Below are positions 16,531-20,243 of a stretch of 20,243 nucleotides of DNA, one piece after another; position 1 is the stretch's first letter; every line of letters begins with the position of its first letter. Source of the DNA: Verrucomicrobiia bacterium (GTDB lineage: Bacteria; Verrucomicrobiota; Verrucomicrobiia; Verrucomicrobiales; Akkermansiaceae); contig CANHKJ010000025.1 of assembly GCA_947460915.1 (NCBI GenBank), positions 1 to 20,243 on the forward strand. The letters are read 5' to 3'. Below the pieces are notes generated by a model that saw only the letters and a list, made by a program, of their open reading frames with translations, searched no databases and was not told the origin of the DNA. A program made the position numbers and the translations under genes.

Positions 16531-17118
16531 ATGAAAGCATATCTTATAGGAATAATTGTAAGCATGACCAGTGCGTTGTTTGCTCTCGCTGATGAACCTG
16601 CCGAGCTCGTCAAGTTGCGGCAACAATTTCATGACCGCTTAAACAAGGAGATGCAGCCATGGCTTGCAAGATACGTGGGGGAATTGGAAAAATTGGAAAA
16701 AACGCTAGCGACTGCTGGCAGATTAGAAGAAGCACTCGTCGTAAAACAAGAGCGTCTCAAATCGACAACAGTCGATGCCGCAGCTGAAAATAAAGAAACA
16801 GCAAATCCCCGTCAGGCTGCAGAATTACAAAAAGTCATGGAAGGAACATACTGGATTGTGTTCGATCCGCAGGATGAAAAGCGTGAAACCATGAGGGACG
16901 TTTACGAATTCCGAGCAAATGGAATATTTGTTAATTTTTTTCATACAAAGAAGCAATACAAATGGGTTGCTTCTGCGGCTTCTCGCATCAAGGTAGAACA
17001 TGAATTGGGAACCTTTGATATCAAGGTGGATTGGAACTCAGGGAAAGGCGAGGTGGGCTACAGTTTTCAGGAGCAGAGAAACTCACTTGTTCTTGTCAAT
17101 CGGCCAGCTAGCAAGTAA
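16531..17118 (+). CDS. Secreted coiled-coil protein of unknown function
   Basis: I do not recognise a named family. The 195-residue protein begins with a signal-peptide-like stretch (MKAYLIGIIVSMTSALFALA), with likely cleavage after A20. A helical heptad-like region, about 24-77, has the pattern of Leu-rich steps with GRLEEALVVKQERL, which I have seen in Planctomycetes/Verrucomicrobia exported proteins. From about 103 comes a compact tryptophan- and aromatic-rich domain (EGTYWIVFDP, YEFRANGIF, YKWV), probably beta-rich. No catalytic motif is visible. I use ATG at 16531 because the signal peptide begins there; upstream in-frame residues overlap the rfbH end. It sits between rfbH and rfbS, within the dideoxyhexose genes, an odd location for an exported protein. 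Confidence 0.72.
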   Translation: MKAYLIGIIVSMTSALFALADEPAELVKLRQQFHDRLNKEMQPWLARYVGELEKLEKTLATAGRLEEALVVKQERLKSTTVDAAAENKETANPRQAAELQKVMEGTYWIVFDPQDEKRETMRDVYEFRANGIFVNFFHTKKQYKWVASAASRIKVEHELGTFDIKVDWNSGKGEVGYSFQEQRNSLVLVNRPASK

Positions 17119-17165
17119 GTAGCTTTATGCTGCGCTTGTCTTGAGACGAAAGCAATTTAAATTCT

Positions 17166-17999
17166 ATGCGCATTTTCTTAACAGGAGGAACTGGATTTCT
17201 TGGGGCGCACTTTCTTCAGCAGGCTCTCTCTGATGGGCATAAAGTGATAGCATTGCGTCGCGCCGGCTCGTCACCGCGTATCCCGATCACAGGCTCAGTG
17301 GAGTGGATTGATTTGGAATTACATCAAGTGCCGATTGAGCTACTAAGAGGTTGCGATACTTTTGTTCATCTAGCAGCGCAGGGTGTCTCTCCACAAAAAA
17401 CTGATTGGACAACCGCTTTTGAGGTCAATGTAGCCCATAGCATCGCGCTGGTAGAAAAAGCATTGAGTGCAGGGATTCCAAGAATTATTTGTTGCGGTAG
17501 TTGCATGGAATACGGTTCAGAAGCTGAAAAATTTGAGCAAATACCAGCATCTGCAACACTCAATCCTAGTGGGCCTTATGCCAGCTCGAAAGCTGCATTC
17601 ACGCTTGCCCTGACAGCACGAGCCAAGGAAACCAAGTCGATCATCTCGCTCCTGCGACCTTTCCATTTTTATGGCGAAGGACAACATCAGGTAAACTTAT
17701 GGCCATCGTTGCGAAGTGCCGCTCTCAGTGGTCAAGACTTTCCTATGACGGCAGGAGAGCAAATGCGAGATTTTTCTCCCGTAGAAGACGTAGCCCAAGC
17801 ATTCCTCCATGAGCTGCAGCGTTCAGATCAAGAGTCAGGCCGCATTCACATTGCCAATGTGGGCAGCGGCGTCGCCATATCTTTGGCAGATTTTGCCAAG
17901 TCTTGGTGGAGTAACTGGAACGCAAGTGGGAAGTTGCTTCTAGGAATATTGCCTTATCGCGAACATGAAGTGATGCGATTCATACCAAAGTTATCATGA
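17166..17999 (+). CDS. rfbS: CDP-paratose synthase (SDR reductase)
   Basis: This SDR reduces the 4-keto group of CDP-3,6-dideoxy-4-ketoglucose to CDP-paratose; the closely related RfbJ makes CDP-abequose instead. It has 277 residues, with the glycine motif TGGTGFLG (6-13), CGSCMEYG (110-117) in the Ser/Thr position, and PYASSK (Y138, K142). The ending EVMRFIPKLS is characteristic of this enzyme group. I prefer paratose to abequose because the next gene is a CDP-paratose 2-epimerase. The stop overlaps rfbE by 4 bases (ATGA), which suggests translational coupling. Confidence 0.85.
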   Translation: MRIFLTGGTGFLGAHFLQQALSDGHKVIALRRAGSSPRIPITGSVEWIDLELHQVPIELLRGCDTFVHLAAQGVSPQKTDWTTAFEVNVAHSIALVEKALSAGIPRIICCGSCMEYGSEAEKFEQIPASATLNPSGPYASSKAAFTLALTARAKETKSIISLLRPFHFYGEGQHQVNLWPSLRSAALSGQDFPMTAGEQMRDFSPVEDVAQAFLHELQRSDQESGRIHIANVGSGVAISLADFAKSWWSNWNASGKLLLGILPYREHEVMRFIPKLS

Positions 18000-19072
18000 A
18001 TACTGTATTGAAAGTTCCTAAAAATTGTCTAATCACGGGCGGATGTGGGTTTCTTGGAAGTAATATCGCTTCCCATTTTCTAGCATGTGGAAGCCGTGTT
18101 GTTGTCATCGATGCGCTCTTCCGCACTGGCGGTGAGAGTAATCTCCTTTGGCTGAAGGAGCAGGCGGAAGAAAGAATGTTTCACTTCATCAAAGGTGATC
18201 TGGCCGATGAGGTTATGGTTGATCGTGTTTTCAAAGAACACGGCCCTTTTGACTACATCTGTCATTTGGGTGGGCAAGTCGCGATGACCACTTCTTTATC
18301 AGATCCACGTCGTGACATGAAAACCAATGTGTTAGGAACGTTCAACGTGTTAGAGGCGATGAGAGCGCACTCTCCTGATGCGCTACTTGCCTACAGCTCC
18401 ACCAACAAAGTTTACGGCGACCTCAATCATCTAGAGCACAAAGAAACAAATTCTCGATTCATTCCAATCGGTTACGAAAATGGTTTTGACGAAATGCTGT
18501 CGCTTGATTTCGCCAGTCCTTATGGCTGCTCGAAAGGTGCAGCAGATCAGTATGTGCATGATTGGTTTCGCAACTTTGGTACGAAGACCGTAGTATTTCG
18601 CCATTCTTCGATTTATGGAGGTCGCCAATTTTCTACCTTTGATCAAGGCTGGATCGGTTGGTTTTGTCGACAGTCATTGCTTCAGCAGCGCAGTCTCGAA
18701 GAGGGAGAATTACCTGCATCATTTACGATCTCAGGCACGGGTAAACAAGTGAGGGATGTTTTGCATGCAGAAGATTTGGTGAATCTATACCATTCAGCGT
18801 TTGATCGTGCTGAGCAATGCGCGGGTGAAGTATTCAACATTGGTGGCGGTTTGTCGAACAGTCTCAGTTTGCTCGAATTGTTTTCTCAACTTCGCGCCAT
18901 TCTTGGAATGCCGCAAGATTTGGTGTTTGAGCGATTGCCAGTTCGTCAAAGCGACCAAAGATTTTTTGTCGCGGATATCGGCAAGGCGCACCAAATTCTC
19001 GGATGGCAACCTACAGTTGATGCCAACCAAGGTCTGAAGCGGATGTTGGAGTGGACGAAAGCAAGTATGTAA
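17996..19072 (+). CDS. rfbE: CDP-paratose 2-epimerase (CDP-tyvelose epimerase)
   Basis: It inverts C-2 of CDP-paratose to give CDP-tyvelose, using bound NAD+ in a transient redox step. It has 358 residues. Recognisable family features are the Rossmann motif GGCGFLG (15-21), HLGGQVAMTTS (90-100) and YSSTNKVYG (133-141), where the tyvelose epimerase differs from common GalE-type enzymes, and YGCSK (Y176, K180). QVRDVLHAEDLV and NIGGG occur in the C-terminal half. It overlaps rfbS by 4 bases and completes the CDP-tyvelose branch. Confidence is high for the subfamily because of the continuous similarity at the motifs listed. Confidence 0.93.
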   Translation: MNTVLKVPKNCLITGGCGFLGSNIASHFLACGSRVVVIDALFRTGGESNLLWLKEQAEERMFHFIKGDLADEVMVDRVFKEHGPFDYICHLGGQVAMTTSLSDPRRDMKTNVLGTFNVLEAMRAHSPDALLAYSSTNKVYGDLNHLEHKETNSRFIPIGYENGFDEMLSLDFASPYGCSKGAADQYVHDWFRNFGTKTVVFRHSSIYGGRQFSTFDQGWIGWFCRQSLLQQRSLEEGELPASFTISGTGKQVRDVLHAEDLVNLYHSAFDRAEQCAGEVFNIGGGLSNSLSLLELFSQLRAILGMPQDLVFERLPVRQSDQRFFVADIGKAHQILGWQPTVDANQGLKRMLEWTKASM

Positions 19073-19081
19073 TTTTTTCTG

Positions 19082-20243
19082 ATGATTTTTCAAACACCAG
19101 AATTCTTCAAAAAGGTATTGGTTCTCGGCAGCGGTAGCGTTGCGAATCGAGCTCCGCTTTTGGTTGGGGAGTTATTGCGCAAGTGTGAAAATACGATTCG
19201 CTTGTCGAGGACTTACTTTAGCAGATGCCATGGGCAGGGCAATTTTCTGGTTAAGCTGTTGATGAAGGTTACAGGAGCAATCATCTATCATCTGTTGCTA
19301 CCCATTGCCATTTTTCGATCCCAAATGGTTTTTCTTTTGCCTTCAAACAACACAGAGATGACGGTCATCGCCTTCTGGGCGCGGATCTTTCGCAGGCCTG
19401 TTCTTGTCGATTATTATGTTTCCATTTTCGAGTGGACATGTTATATGCAATGCACAACGTCACCTTCGTCGAAGCTAGGAAAGAGTTTGTTGCGTGCTGA
19501 TCGTTTAGCTCATGAGGCCGCAGGAGTCATTCACTGCAACCGTGTTGAGTGGGCACACATAGCTGAGGTGATCGGGTTGCCCATTCGGGACAACGGTTTT
19601 TATCGATTACCGCTGTTTACAAATTTTGATCAATTGGTGGAAAAAGTTCAACCTACACCCCCGCACGCTCCTTTTGTTTTCGGATGGTGGGGATCAAGCA
19701 TGCCGCTGCACGGGCTCAATACCATCTTCGAAGCTTTTTGTTTGCTGGCCAAAGAACGTCAAGATTTCGAACTGCATTTGTGCTTTTGGGGTGAGGTTAA
19801 GAGAAAAGAATTTGAGCAAGGAAAAGATGTGGCATCAATGCCTTGGCTCTTCATCCATGACGATCTGATCGCTGCCGATGGTAGTTTGCCGCAGTTCATT
19901 AATGAGCGCGTGCACGTCGGATTCTCGCATTTTGGTACGGGCCCCACAGCCGATTATGTGTATACCAATAAGGTTCTAGAATGCATGGCTCTTGGTCGCA
20001 CGGCACTCGTTGCTCGGTCACCAGGCAACTATGAGTATGGTGATATTGAGAAATTCTTCTTCGCCTGTGACCCTACGGTAGAAAGTTTGGTAGGCGCTGC
20101 GCGACGAGCGATCGATGATCAAGAAGCGAGAAGAGAAAAAGAAGCAAATTGTGTTGTCGAATTTGCCGCAAAATACAGTGAGACCGCTGCAAAAAATCAG
20201 TTTCATCAGATACTCGATCAGTTCTATGCTGATGTAAAAAGTC
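19082..20243 (+). CDS. GT4-type glycosyltransferase (3' end outside window)
   Basis: The frame is open from ATG at 19082 to the end of the window, 387 codons with no stop. The translation, read from the bases, starts MIFQTPEFFKKVLVLGSGSV. It contains FVFGWWGSSMPLHGLN, like the strand and loop that open the C-terminal donor-binding half of GT-B enzymes, and NKVLECMALGRTALVARS, which fits the EX7E region of family GT4. It lies 9 bases after rfbE, so it may be the transferase that uses CDP-tyvelose or CDP-paratose; that is positional inference only. Only a small C-terminal part is probably missing. Confidence 0.83.
   Translation, partial: MIFQTPEFFKKVLVLGSGSVANRAPLLVGELLRKCENTIRLSRTYFSRCHGQGNFLVKLLMKVTGAIIYHLLLPIAIFRSQMVFLLPSNNTEMTVIAFWARIFRRPVLVDYYVSIFEWTCYMQCTTSPSSKLGKSLLRADRLAHEAAGVIHCNRVEWAHIAEVIGLPIRDNGFYRLPLFTNFDQLVEKVQPTPPHAPFVFGWWGSSMPLHGLNTIFEAFCLLAKERQDFELHLCFWGEVKRKEFEQGKDVASMPWLFIHDDLIAADGSLPQFINERVHVGFSHFGTGPTADYVYTNKVLECMALGRTALVARSPGNYEYGDIEKFFFACDPTVESLVGAARRAIDDQEARREKEANCVVEFAAKYSETAAKNQFHQILDQFYADVKS

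Overview
The window is part of a surface-polysaccharide locus (O-antigen, capsule or exopolysaccharide). All 17 genes I can support lie on the + strand and are tightly packed, several overlapping by 1-4 bases. Organism: G+C looks moderate (about 50%, by eye). No start codon has a convincing Shine-Dalgarno sequence, and many follow a pyrimidine-rich stretch instead. One gene encodes a secreted coiled-coil protein of a kind I associate with Planctomycetes and Verrucomicrobia. I lean towards a Verrucomicrobia-type bacterium; this is inference, not proof.

Region 1 (1-4193), nucleotide sugars and early assembly: the 3' part of GDP-mannose 4,6-dehydratase (gmd); an unusual fusion of a HxGH nucleotidyltransferase to a compact GHMP-type sugar kinase; a WecG/TagA/CpsF glycosyltransferase; and an animal-type UDP-glucose 6-dehydrogenase (ugd). 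A gene-free gap (4194-4504) follows, holding a hairpin and a possible decayed reading frame on the minus strand.

Region 2 (4505-10915), a candidate lipid-linked sugar module: a GtrA-family membrane protein, an atypical short-chain dehydrogenase with YxxxR instead of YxxxK, a DPM-like GT2 transferase, a DAO-fold FAD oxidoreductase, a GtrB/ArnC-like GT2 membrane transferase whose DXD motif is altered, and a large GT-C-like membrane protein. Together they suggest that a sugar is placed on polyprenyl phosphate, possibly modified by redox enzymes, flipped and transferred outside the cytoplasm. A second AT-rich gap (10916-11298) follows.

Region 3 (11299-20243), polymerisation and CDP-dideoxyhexose synthesis: an O-antigen polymerase/ligase-like protein, then rfbF, rfbG, rfbH, a secreted coiled-coil protein of unknown role, rfbS and rfbE, and finally a GT4-type glycosyltransferase that runs off the window. 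The rfb genes spell out the route from glucose-1-phosphate to CDP-paratose and CDP-tyvelose. The exception is the RfbI/AscD/DdhD-type (E3) reductase that normally works with RfbH; it is not in this window. The last gene is a candidate tyvelosyl- or paratosyltransferase by position only.

No tRNA, rRNA, CRISPR array, insertion sequence or integrase was seen. The most notable items are the nucleotidyltransferase-GHMP kinase fusion, the GtrA/SDR/GT2/FAD/GtrB/GT-C module with two altered active-site motifs, and the CDP-tyvelose cassette with an enlarged RfbH, a missing reductase and an intruding secreted protein.
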